The notes beneath the pieces were generated by a model. It was not told the DNA's origin. It made no database searches and saw only the letters and a list, made by a program, of their open reading frames with translations. Positions 25,054 through 32,806 of a stretch of DNA of 64,000 bases are shown here, in pieces. This stretch comes from Marivita sp030148515 (GTDB taxonomy: Bacteria; Pseudomonadota; Alphaproteobacteria; Rhodobacterales; Rhodobacteraceae), in the NCBI RefSeq assembly GCF_048006345.1, contig NZ_CP180351.1:682001-746000 (forward strand), written 5' to 3'. A program made the translations under genes and the position numbers. Positions within the stretch are counted from its first letter, which is position 1. The number at the start of each line of letters is the position of its first letter.

Positions 25054-26454
25054 TCAGACGTTCGGGTAACAGAAGCTGTCGGTCGAACAATCCCCGCCTT
25101 CAAGCCGGATCTGGTGGGATCGCAGGCCCTTGGGGAACTGGACATAGAAGTCCTTGTCCAGCTCCAGCCCGCCGCCTTCGCCGACCCGCGCCATCACCAT
25201 CTGGCCGCCATCCTGACCGGGGTAGAACTGTTCGTCCCATGTCGAATAGAGCGAGTTGGTCCAGTAGACCCGCTTGCCGTCGCGGCTCACCTCGACCATC
25301 TGCGGGCCAAAGGCAAAGTCGCCGCCGCTTGGGTGTTTGGTGTTCCGGCCAATCCCGCCCAGTTCGACCTTGCCGGTCAGGACCGGGTGCATCGGGTCCG
25401 ACACATCGTATTGATGCATTTCCCCCATGCCCCAGCAGGCAACGTAGAGGTATTTGTCATCAAGGCTGAGGTCGATATCCGTCACCAAGGGTGGGACCGC
25501 GCCAAAGCCCTGCAACAGCGGCGGAAGATTGGCCGGGTCTTCGGGGCGCGGGTCGATGGTGATCGTTTTCTTGGCCTGCCACGTGCCATCGTCGTCGCGC
25601 CACCATGTGAAGATCGCGCCTTGCAGGTTGGTCGTGTCCACAACGACACCACAGAAGCCGTAGGATTTCTTGGGGTCATGCGCAGGCCGGATTTCCAGCG
25701 CCATCTGGTGATTGGCTCCAAGGTCGATGGTCTGGATGTTCTTGCGCTTGCGCAGGTCCCAGAAATGGATCGAATGGCCATATTTGTTGGACAACAGGTC
25801 CTCTGCCACGATCCCGTTTTCGAATTGTGGCGGCAGGCCCCATTCAGAGCTGACCATGTAATCCTGCGGCAGGTTCCACCAGAAATCGTAGTGTTTGTCC
25901 TGCGGGCCGCGATCCATTTCGTACTGGCCGATGATCTCGAAGGTTTCGCAATCCATGATGAAGATGCCCGGAGGGCCGTCGGTGCCGTCCTTGCCACCGC
26001 CACCGAGTGTCGAGACGTAGATGCCTTCAGGGCCGCAATGGATGGTGTGTGGGCGCGAATAGCCGGTTTTGGCGAAAACTTCCTCGGGTTCGATGATCTT
26101 ATGGATTTTCGCGTTCAACGGCTCCTTCACGTCGATCACGTAAATGCGGGACGACCGAATGCCCGGCACAATCAGGTAGCGGCGTTCAAGAAACGCGTGA
26201 CCCGACAGGGGGGACAGGGACGAGGAACAGGCGTTCCAGCCGAAATGGTGAAACTCGTCGCCCTTGTAGGGCATCATCACCGTATGAACGATGGTGCCAT
26301 AGGTGTCGGATTTCGGATCGAGATCGACAACCGCCAGCCCGTCGGGCTGAGACCCGTCCGGGCTGAGCATGACCGTAAAGCCATAGGTTTCCACGGGCGC
26401 TTGCATGGCAAGCTGGGCCGTGGCGTGAAATGTTGGATCTGGTCTTAAGTTCAT
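25054..26454 (-). CDS. mtoX: Methanethiol oxidase (SBP56 / selenium-binding protein family)
   Basis: A 466-residue beta-propeller of the SBP56 family; characterised bacterial members oxidise methanethiol to formaldehyde, hydrogen sulfide and H2O2 and need copper. Family blocks are GDEFHHFGWNACSSSL, GYSRPHTIHCGPEGIYVSTL, KHYDFWWNLPQDYMVSSEWG, GHSIHFWDLRKR and the C-terminal SHQIRLEGGDCSTD. The His-rich clusters are candidate metal ligands. Full family length, with RBS AGGGAGG six bases before the ATG. In roseobacters methanethiol comes from DMSP demethylation. Unlike many mtoX loci, no SCO1/SenC or MauG-like maturation gene lies beside it. Confidence 0.88.
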   Translation of the reverse strand: MNLRPDPTFHATAQLAMQAPVETYGFTVMLSPDGSQPDGLAVVDLDPKSDTYGTIVHTVMMPYKGDEFHHFGWNACSSSLSPLSGHAFLERRYLIVPGIRSSRIYVIDVKEPLNAKIHKIIEPEEVFAKTGYSRPHTIHCGPEGIYVSTLGGGGKDGTDGPPGIFIMDCETFEIIGQYEMDRGPQDKHYDFWWNLPQDYMVSSEWGLPPQFENGIVAEDLLSNKYGHSIHFWDLRKRKNIQTIDLGANHQMALEIRPAHDPKKSYGFCGVVVDTTNLQGAIFTWWRDDDGTWQAKKTITIDPRPEDPANLPPLLQGFGAVPPLVTDIDLSLDDKYLYVACWGMGEMHQYDVSDPMHPVLTGKVELGGIGRNTKHPSGGDFAFGPQMVEVSRDGKRVYWTNSLYSTWDEQFYPGQDGGQMVMARVGEGGGLELDKDFYVQFPKGLRSHQIRLEGGDCSTDSFCYPNV

Positions 26455-26480
26455 GTGGTCCTCCCTTGAAATTCAAACCC

Positions 26481-26495
26481 TTACCGGGTCGGTAA
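26481..26495. promoter_or_regulatory. Palindrome upstream of mtoX, candidate IclR operator
   Basis: TTACCG-ggt-CGGTAA is a perfect 6+6 inverted repeat between iclR and mtoX. IclR proteins bind such 12-16 bp palindromes. It sits 26 bases before the mtoX start, so binding would affect transcription or early elongation. Confidence 0.4.
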
Positions 26496-26536
26496 TGAAA
26501 AAGTACTTTTCCAGTGATGCTGTATCCAAAGCGTCC

Positions 26537-27295
26537 TCAAACCTCGGGTACATTGCACAGTTGAATGGCACCGCTGACGCGGTGGGCCAAGTCTATCAGA
26601 TTCTCGCCGATGTCTGCCCGGTATGTTGCGCCAAACCGCCGGATCGGCCCAACCGCGCCAACACTGAACGTGGCCCCGATATTGCCGATGGACACGGGCG
26701 CTGCGACGCTGGCGATGCCGATGTCGATTTCCTGATCGCAATCGGCAAAACCGCGTTTGACGATCTCGGCGAATTCGCGGCGCAGGTCGGCTTCGGTGGT
26801 CTTGGTGAATTCGGTATAGGCGCGCAGCGTGCCACTGATGATGCTGTCCTGAAAAGCCGGTTCGGCAAAGGCGGCGATAGCCTTGGAGCAGGAACAGGCG
26901 TGCAACGGGCGCACACCCAGACCGGGATGGATATAGGCGCGCGCTGGATCCTCTGGGGTTTCGACATGGATGATCTCGACCTGTTCATTGCGGAATCGCG
27001 ACAGGAACACCGTTTCGTTGAACTTCACCGCTGCCGCCTTGAGCAGGGGAGCCGCCGCCTTGCGCACATCCACATCCGACTTGCCCAACAGCGCGATGCG
27101 GATCAGCCGTTCCCCGATCACCACGCGGCCGTCGTCTGCAGGGCTTTCGATCAACCCATGATCCAGAAGGGTCTGCACCAAGCGGTAGCTGGTGGGTTTT
27201 GGCAACCCCGTCGCCTTTTGGATATCCGCCGCCGTGACCGGTCGCCCCGCAACGGCGACAAGCTCCAGAATGGTGGTGAGGCGATCGAGAAGCAT
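26537..27295 (-). CDS. IclR-family transcriptional regulator
   Basis: A 252-residue IclR protein. An N-terminal winged helix (about 1-60: DRLTTILELVAVAG, ADIQKATGLPKPTSYRLVQT) is followed by the effector domain (about 75-250). The latter has RPLHACSCSKAIAAF and the conserved GIASVAAPV strand. It lies 82 bases upstream of mtoX in the same direction and probably controls the mtoX-membrane protein-acetamidase unit. A palindrome lies in the gap. The ligand is unknown. Confidence 0.88.
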   Translation of the reverse strand: MLLDRLTTILELVAVAGRPVTAADIQKATGLPKPTSYRLVQTLLDHGLIESPADDGRVVIGERLIRIALLGKSDVDVRKAAAPLLKAAAVKFNETVFLSRFRNEQVEIIHVETPEDPARAYIHPGLGVRPLHACSCSKAIAAFAEPAFQDSIISGTLRAYTEFTKTTEADLRREFAEIVKRGFADCDQEIDIGIASVAAPVSIGNIGATFSVGAVGPIRRFGATYRADIGENLIDLAHRVSGAIQLCNVPEV

Positions 27296-27316
27296 TGCGC
27301 GAGAATCTCACAATTA

Positions 27317-27329
27317 GAGACTTGGTCTC
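27317..27329. promoter_or_regulatory. Short inverted repeat between iclR and araC-type genes
   Basis: GAGAC-ttg-GTCTC lies 22 bases upstream of the IclR start and about 115 upstream of the divergent AraC-type gene. It may be an operator for either regulator; the repeat is short. Confidence 0.25.
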
Positions 27330-27443
27330 ACGTTACGATTCAGTTCGATTGTCAGGCAAGAAAAAACGCAGCGCATGATGCGCCGCGCGTAAAGGTTCTC
27401 CCCAAACTTGGCGTGGGTACTTCTGGCCGGTAGGCTATGCGCC

Positions 27444-28448
27444 ATGGGCTATGTCACGTCACTCTTTGTCCGCAAGATGGTTGCCGCCGCCGGGCCGGAC
27501 GTGGATGCTGCGGCGCTGCTGACGCAGGCAGGGCTTGCGCCGGATGATCCGTGGGATCCCAAGCTCATGGTCCCCGACACGCGCTACTACGACTTGCTCG
27601 AAACCATCGCCGACAAGATCGACGCGACCGATTTGCCGATCAGGGTTGGCGCGTCGATGCGCTGTGATGAATACGGAGCACTTGGTCTAGCGTGGAAAGC
27701 AGCGCCAAAACTGTATGGGTCACTGGCCCGTGTCGAACGCTATGCCCGGCTGTGGACCAGCGTGGTGGAATACGAACTGCGCGACGACCCTCGCGGCGTG
27801 CTCTTTATCCTGCACCGTGACGGCCTGCGCCGGTTGGGGATGCGCCTGTCGAATGAGGCGACGCTCGCCAGCGGGGTCTCTCTGGCCCGGCAGGTTTGCC
27901 CGGTGCCCTTTGCACCTTTGGAAGTGCAGATCAAACACGCCGCTCCGGCGAACACCGCATACCACGAAGAGTATTTCGACTGTCCTGTCCGCTTTGAAGC
28001 CGAACTGGATGCGCTGCTGATCTCGCCCGATGCGCTGGCACAGCCGAACATCCTCGGGGACGAAGGCATATCGCGCTATCTAGTTTCGCATCTTGACCGT
28101 GAGTTGTCCGAAGTGGCGACTGAACCCGCGCTTATTGTCGAGGCCAAGGACGCCATTGCCCAAGCGCTGAGCGAAGGCACTCCCAAGATGGCCGACATCG
28201 CCCGCAGCCTTGGCTACAGCGCGCGGTCGTTTCACCGCCGGCTGTCGGAACATGGGCTGAGCTTCCAAACGCTTGCCGAAGACACCCGCCGCGAACTGGC
28301 CGAAGGTCTGTTGCGCGACGAACGCCATTCGCTGGCGGAGATCGCGTTTCTCACCGGTTTTGCCGAACAAAGCTCCTTTACCCGTGCGTTCAAACGCTGG
28401 GTGGGAAAGACGCCCGCCAGCTATCGCAAGGACCGCCTGACACCCTGA
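27444..28448 (+). CDS. AraC-family transcriptional regulator (AraC-binding-2 type)
   Basis: A 334-residue regulator. Residues about 15-200 form the arabinose-binding-2-like ligand domain; the C-terminal about 100 residues are the AraC DNA-binding domain (KMADIARSLGYSARSFHRRL as first HTH, SLAEIAFLTGFAEQSSFTRA as second). I use the ATG at 27444; the frame is open upstream to 27408 but adds only an unlikely WVLLAGRLCA leader. It precedes an NmrA-like/DUF4345/DUF1772 gene set that it probably controls, a pairing common in alphaproteobacteria. Confidence 0.88.
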   Translation: MGYVTSLFVRKMVAAAGPDVDAAALLTQAGLAPDDPWDPKLMVPDTRYYDLLETIADKIDATDLPIRVGASMRCDEYGALGLAWKAAPKLYGSLARVERYARLWTSVVEYELRDDPRGVLFILHRDGLRRLGMRLSNEATLASGVSLARQVCPVPFAPLEVQIKHAAPANTAYHEEYFDCPVRFEAELDALLISPDALAQPNILGDEGISRYLVSHLDRELSEVATEPALIVEAKDAIAQALSEGTPKMADIARSLGYSARSFHRRLSEHGLSFQTLAEDTRRELAEGLLRDERHSLAEIAFLTGFAEQSSFTRAFKRWVGKTPASYRKDRLTP

Positions 28449-28565
28449 CCGGTCAGGGCCGTCCTTTGGCGGCAAGTGTCAAAACCCTGGCATCGTTGGT
28501 CAAGATCGCAGGCCACCTGCCACACTATCCCCTTGGTCATCGCAACCCACCAAGGAGATAGACCC

Positions 28566-29393
28566 ATGCAAGACCAACCCATCCTCGTCATTGGCGCCAC
28601 CGGAAAGACCGGTTCCCGCGTCGCCACCAAGCTTGAAGCACTGGGCCATACGGTCCGTCGCGGATCGCGCAATTCGGCCACGCCCTTCGATTGGGAAGCG
28701 CCGGAAACATGGCCCGCCGCACTGGCCGGTGTCCGCGCCGCCTATGTCACCTACTTCCCCGATCTCACGTTCCCCGGTGCCGTGGAAAAGCTCGAGGCGC
28801 TGTGTGAAGCGGCTGTTGCAGCGGGCATCCAGCATCTGGTCCTCTTGTCCGGACGCGGCGAACATCACGCACGGCTGGGCGAAGAGGTGGTCCGCAACTC
28901 CGGCACCGCGTTCACAATCGTCCGCGCCGCATGGTTTGCGCAGAACTTCTCGGAAGGTTATCTGCGCGATCCGGTGCTGGCGGGTGTGCTGCCCATGCCC
29001 GGCGGCGATGTGGCGGAGCCCATCATCGACATTGACGACATCGCAGATGTGGTTGTCGCAGCCCTGACCGAACCGGGGCATGAGGGGCACCTTTACGAAG
29101 TGACCGGCCCGCGCCTGATGACCTTTGCCGATATGGCGGTCGAGCTGTCTGCCGCACTTGGCCGTGACGTGCAGTACATCCCGATCACGTTCGAGGATTT
29201 CCACGCCAGTGTCGCACAGGCCGGGGGCGACTTCGTCGCCGATGTGTTCACCGCCATCGCGCGGGAAACACTGGACGGGCGGAACGAACACCTTGCCGAC
29301 GGCGTACAGCGCGCGTTGGGCCGTCCGCCACGCGACTTTGCCGAGTTTGCACAAACCGCTGCCCGGTCGGGCGCGTGGACCAAAGCGGCTTGA
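28566..29393 (+). CDS. NmrA-like NAD(P)-binding protein (atypical SDR)
   Basis: A 275-residue Rossmann-fold protein with the dinucleotide motif VIGATGKTGSRV at the N-terminus. NmrA/ergot-alkaloid-type features follow: LVLLSGRGE, then TIVRAAWFAQNF and the DIDDIADVVVAAL helix. It lacks the YxxxK pair of classical SDRs, as expected for this group, so it may be a redox sensor or a quinone/flavin-dependent reductase. AAGGAGA lies eight bases before the ATG. It is the first of three genes running from the AraC-type regulator. The substrate is unknown. Confidence 0.8.
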   Translation: MQDQPILVIGATGKTGSRVATKLEALGHTVRRGSRNSATPFDWEAPETWPAALAGVRAAYVTYFPDLTFPGAVEKLEALCEAAVAAGIQHLVLLSGRGEHHARLGEEVVRNSGTAFTIVRAAWFAQNFSEGYLRDPVLAGVLPMPGGDVAEPIIDIDDIADVVVAALTEPGHEGHLYEVTGPRLMTFADMAVELSAALGRDVQYIPITFEDFHASVAQAGGDFVADVFTAIARETLDGRNEHLADGVQRALGRPPRDFAEFAQTAARSGAWTKAA

Positions 29394-29417
29394 AACCCCA
29401 CCAGAAAGGAACATCCC

Positions 29418-29831
29418 ATGTCTCTCACCCGCCTTCAGAAGATCGCGCTGGCTGTCGCTGGTGCAACCTCGCTTGGCATAGGTGCCACCATCCTTGGCGC
29501 GCCGCATGTGTTCTACGCCAGCTACGGCATCGCCATCGGCACTGATCCCAGCCTGCTCAGCGAAGTGCGCGCCCTTGGGGCAGGGCTGACAGGGTTCGGT
29601 CTGGTCATGCTGGCGGGCACGGTCTTTGCCGTGCTGCGTCAGGCGGCTATCACCTCAGCGCTCACTGTCTTTCTGGCCTTTCCCGCTGGACGCCTTGTGG
29701 GCCTGTTCACGGACGGCGTACCGTCCTCGGGCATCCTTTCGGCGCTTGGGTTCGAACTGGCCATTGCAGCTTTATGCCTCTTCGCCTTCCGCCGCGCGGC
29801 CAACGCCTCCACGCAGATGGCGGTCAGCTGA
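29418..29831 (+). CDS. DUF4345-like four-TM membrane protein
   Basis: A 137-residue membrane protein with four segments. DPSLLSEVRALGAGLTGFG after the first helix is typical of DUF4345, whose function is unknown. It begins 24 bases after the NmrA-like gene with AGAAAGGA upstream, so it is co-transcribed. It ends AFRRAANASTQMAVS. Confidence 0.7.
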   Translation: MSLTRLQKIALAVAGATSLGIGATILGAPHVFYASYGIAIGTDPSLLSEVRALGAGLTGFGLVMLAGTVFAVLRQAAITSALTVFLAFPAGRLVGLFTDGVPSSGILSALGFELAIAALCLFAFRRAANASTQMAVS

Positions 29832-29893
29832 TCCCAATTGTGGGGAGGGCTGATCCTCCCCGCCTCCCTCCCAAATCATCAGAAAGTCCTCTC

Positions 29894-30403
29894 ATGTCTC
29901 CGGTTCTCTTTTTCCTCATGCAATTCGCCATCCTCGCCTATGCACTGGTCGGCGGAGTGTTCCTTGCCTTTTCCGACTTCATCATGCGGTCGCTGTCCCT
30001 GACGGGCGGTGTCGGCGGGGTCGAAGCGATGCAGGTCATCAACCGCGAAGTGTTCCGCTGGGTCTTCATGGCGCTGTTCCTTGGAATGGCGGCTGTGTCG
30101 CTGCTCATTTCCGGCTATGCGGCGATCTCGCTCAGCGGCCCGGCCGGCACGTTGATCCTGCTCTCAGGTCTGGTCTACCTCGTCGGCTGTTTCGGTGTCA
30201 CCGTGGTGTTCAACGTGCCGATGAACGAAGCGCTTGCCGGAATGGATCTCGCGGCAGAGGCCACCCAGACCTACTGGACCGGCACCTATCTGCCGCGCTG
30301 GACCTTCTGGAACTCGGTTCGGACCATCGCCTGTGGTCTCGCGGCGATGTTGCTGATGACGGGGCTTTTGTGGCTCACCCAGTCGCAAACACGCATGGTA
30401 TGA
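29894..30403 (+). CDS. DUF1772 (anthrone oxygenase-like) membrane protein
   Basis: A 169-residue membrane protein with four segments of the DUF1772 family, which is related to fungal anthrone oxygenases. Conserved features are the first-helix segment GGVFLAFSDFIMRSL and the NVPMNEAL motif followed by YWTGTYLPRWTFWN. The ATG at 29894 begins the family domain directly; the longer frame overlaps the preceding gene. Last gene of the AraC-NmrA-DUF4345-DUF1772 set. Cofactor-independent oxidation of a small aromatic or quinone-like molecule is possible but unproven in bacteria. Confidence 0.75.
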   Translation: MSPVLFFLMQFAILAYALVGGVFLAFSDFIMRSLSLTGGVGGVEAMQVINREVFRWVFMALFLGMAAVSLLISGYAAISLSGPAGTLILLSGLVYLVGCFGVTVVFNVPMNEALAGMDLAAEATQTYWTGTYLPRWTFWNSVRTIACGLAAMLLMTGLLWLTQSQTRMV

Positions 30404-30515
30404 CCACCCGCAGCGTCAGATTGATTTTCCCACGATCGTCCCCTAGACGCGTCTGGCGAACCGCCGGGCGCGTTTTTCTGCCGGGTTCCGTGTTGATCAA
30501 AGGAGGAACCGTTCC

Positions 30516-32030
30516 GTGGCCAATCCGCTCTATGACGCGCTTTTTGCACCGCATGACGGCAACGCAACCCCGTTCCTGCACCTTGCCGATGGCAGCACCG
30601 TCACGCATGCGGATTTTCTTGAACTGGTCAGCCAGATGGCCAACGCGCTCGGTGCTTTGGGCGTGGTCCCAGGCGACAGGGTGGCGGTGCATATCGAGAA
30701 ATCACCAGAAGCGCTCGCTCTCTATGCCGCTTGCGTGAAATCCGGTGCGGTGTTTCTGCCGCTCAACACCGCCTACACGTCAACCGAACTGTCCTATTTC
30801 GTCGAAGACAGCGGTGCGACGCTTTTCCTCTGCGATCCTTCCGAGGTGGACGCTGTCACCGACATCGCCAAGGTTACCGGAGCGATCTTGCACAGTCTTG
30901 GGGCCAAAGGTGATGGCAGCTTCATGGACCTTGCGCGTGCGCAGCCGTCACACTCAGATATTGCCGAGCGAAAGGCCGAAGATCTGGCCGCACTGCTCTA
31001 CACCTCCGGCACCACGGGCCGCTCCAAAGGGGCGATGCTGACGCAAGCGAACCTTCTGTCGAATGCCGAAGCGCTGGTGGACGCGTGGCAGTTCACCGAC
31101 CGTGATGTCCTGTTGCATGCGCTACCGATCTTTCACACCCACGGGCTGTTCGTTGCGACCAACACGCTGTTGCTGGCGGGTGGATCGATGATCTTTCTGC
31201 CGAAATTCGATCTCGACACGGTGCTGCGCCTGATGCCAAAGGCCACGACGATGATGGGTGTGCCGACCTTCTACACCCGCTTGCTGGACGATGCCCGCTT
31301 CACCGCAGACATCGCGCGTCACATGCGCCTTTTCATTTCCGGCTCCGCGCCGCTGCTGGCGGAGACCCATATCCAGTTCGAACAGCGCACCGGGCACCGC
31401 ATCCTTGAACGCTACGGGATGACGGAAACCAACATGAACACGTCAAACCCCTATAAGGGAGAACGCCGCGCGGGGACTGTCGGGTTTGCTTTGCCGGGTG
31501 TTGAGGTGAAAATCTGCCATCCCGAAACGGGTGCCACCCTGCCGCAAGGCGAGATTGGTGTGCTCGAAGTGCGTGGGCCGAACGTCTTCAAAGGCTATTG
31601 GAACATGCCCGAAAAGACCCGCGAGGAACTGCGCGAGGACGGGTTCTTCATCACCGGCGACTTGGCCCTGATCGACGCCGACGGCTATGTGCAGATCGTC
31701 GGGCGCGGCAAGGACCTGATCATATCGGGCGGGTACAACATCTACCCCAAGGAAATCGAGCTGTTGCTGGACACGCAGCCCGGCGTGAAGGAGTCCGCTG
31801 TCATCGGCGCGCCGCATCCCGATTTTGGGGAGAGCGTCGTGGCTGTTCTTGTGCCGGAGGCGGGTGCCACAGTCGACCTTGATGCGATCAATGCCGCCGT
31901 CCGCGAAAGCCTTGCCGGGTTCAAGCGACCGCGTGTGATCAAGGTGATTGACGCCTTGCCCCGCAATACGATGGGTAAGGTGCAGAAAAACCAGTTGCGT
32001 GATAAGTACGCAGGTGTGTTCACAAACTAA
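30516..32030 (+). CDS. matB: Malonyl-CoA synthetase (malonate-CoA ligase)
   Basis: A 504-residue ANL-superfamily acyl-CoA ligase making malonyl-CoA from malonate, ATP and CoA. The P-loop is YTSGTTGRSKGAM (about residue 162). ERYGMTETNMNTSNPY is the MatB-typical A5 motif, GRGKDLIISGGYNIYPKEIE the hinge, and RNTMGKVQKNQL carries the catalytic lysine. The GTG start has AAAGGAGGAA upstream. A perfect AGACGCGTCT palindrome lies at 30445-30454. There is no matA or matC neighbour; the stop overlaps that of the convergent SDR gene by three bases. Other short dicarboxylates such as methylmalonate may also be used. Confidence 0.88.
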   Translation: MANPLYDALFAPHDGNATPFLHLADGSTVTHADFLELVSQMANALGALGVVPGDRVAVHIEKSPEALALYAACVKSGAVFLPLNTAYTSTELSYFVEDSGATLFLCDPSEVDAVTDIAKVTGAILHSLGAKGDGSFMDLARAQPSHSDIAERKAEDLAALLYTSGTTGRSKGAMLTQANLLSNAEALVDAWQFTDRDVLLHALPIFHTHGLFVATNTLLLAGGSMIFLPKFDLDTVLRLMPKATTMMGVPTFYTRLLDDARFTADIARHMRLFISGSAPLLAETHIQFEQRTGHRILERYGMTETNMNTSNPYKGERRAGTVGFALPGVEVKICHPETGATLPQGEIGVLEVRGPNVFKGYWNMPEKTREELREDGFFITGDLALIDADGYVQIVGRGKDLIISGGYNIYPKEIELLLDTQPGVKESAVIGAPHPDFGESVVAVLVPEAGATVDLDAINAAVRESLAGFKRPRVIKVIDALPRNTMGKVQKNQLRDKYAGVFTN

Positions 32031-32806
32031 AGCGCTGCAGTCAGTGCGGTATATTCAAGCTGTGCCGTCAGACCGCCATCGCATTCGATATTGCACCCGG
32101 TGACCCAGGACGCCTCGGGGGATGCGAGAAAGCGGATCACTTGGGCGATTTCGTCCGGGCGGCCGGCGCGCCCGGTCAGATCGACGCTGCGGGTTGCGCG
32201 GGCACCAAAGGCAGTCATGAAGTCCTCAAGGATCGGCGTGTCCACCGCTGCGGGACTGACCGAGTTGATCCGCAAGCCAAGGTCGCGAAACCGCTCGATA
32301 TTGGACAGGCCCCAAGCGATCACCGCTTCCTTCGAGAGATCATAGGCGCGCACCGGGTCGATGGCTTCTTCCTTCAGGAACGCGTCCAGATCGTGCGACG
32401 CATCGAGCGCCAGAAACCGCTGCACCTGCGCCAGGTTCTCGCGCCATTTGCCGCCCGCTTTGGAGGCCATGTTGACGATGGCACCACCCGGGGTGAGATG
32501 TGGCAAGAGGTGTTCGGTTAGCGCGATCAGGGCTTGGGTGTTGACCCGCAGGATCGTCCATTCCAGTCCCGGTCGTGGCGGTAACCCGGCAGCGTTGACC
32601 AGAACGTCAATGCGCGACAGAGACTCGAGTGCCGCTATGGATGCCAGATCCGACAGATCGGCATTGATCCAGCGGTCGGCTGAGGGGCCGGGGTCGTTGC
32701 GATCAATGACGGTCACCCGGTCGCCATCCGCCTTGAACAACGCCAAGGCGGCGGCACCGATGCCAGATGCACCACCGGTGAGGACGATATGCCGTTGCCG
32801 GGTCAC
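32027..32806 (-). CDS. SDR-family oxidoreductase
   Basis: A 259-residue short-chain dehydrogenase. NAD(P) motif TGGASGIG (residues 10-17), NAAG at 71-74, catalytic Ser115 (NMASKAG) and Tyr155-x3-Lys159 (YDLSK). Loss of the usual NVxG spacing is minor. The GTG start overlaps the stop of the FAD hydroxylase (gtga), so the two are translationally coupled; the longer frame adds a non-SDR arginine-rich leader. It resembles dehydrogenases acting on ring diols or alcohols in aromatic degradation (for example 3-alpha-HSD/carbonyl reductase-like). Last gene of the six-gene operon. Confidence 0.85.
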   Translation of the reverse strand: MTRQRHIVLTGGASGIGAAALALFKADGDRVTVIDRNDPGPSADRWINADLSDLASIAALESLSRIDVLVNAAGLPPRPGLEWTILRVNTQALIALTEHLLPHLTPGGAIVNMASKAGGKWRENLAQVQRFLALDASHDLDAFLKEEAIDPVRAYDLSKEAVIAWGLSNIERFRDLGLRINSVSPAAVDTPILEDFMTAFGARATRSVDLTGRAGRPDEIAQVIRFLASPEASWVTGCNIECDGGLTAQLEYTALTAAL

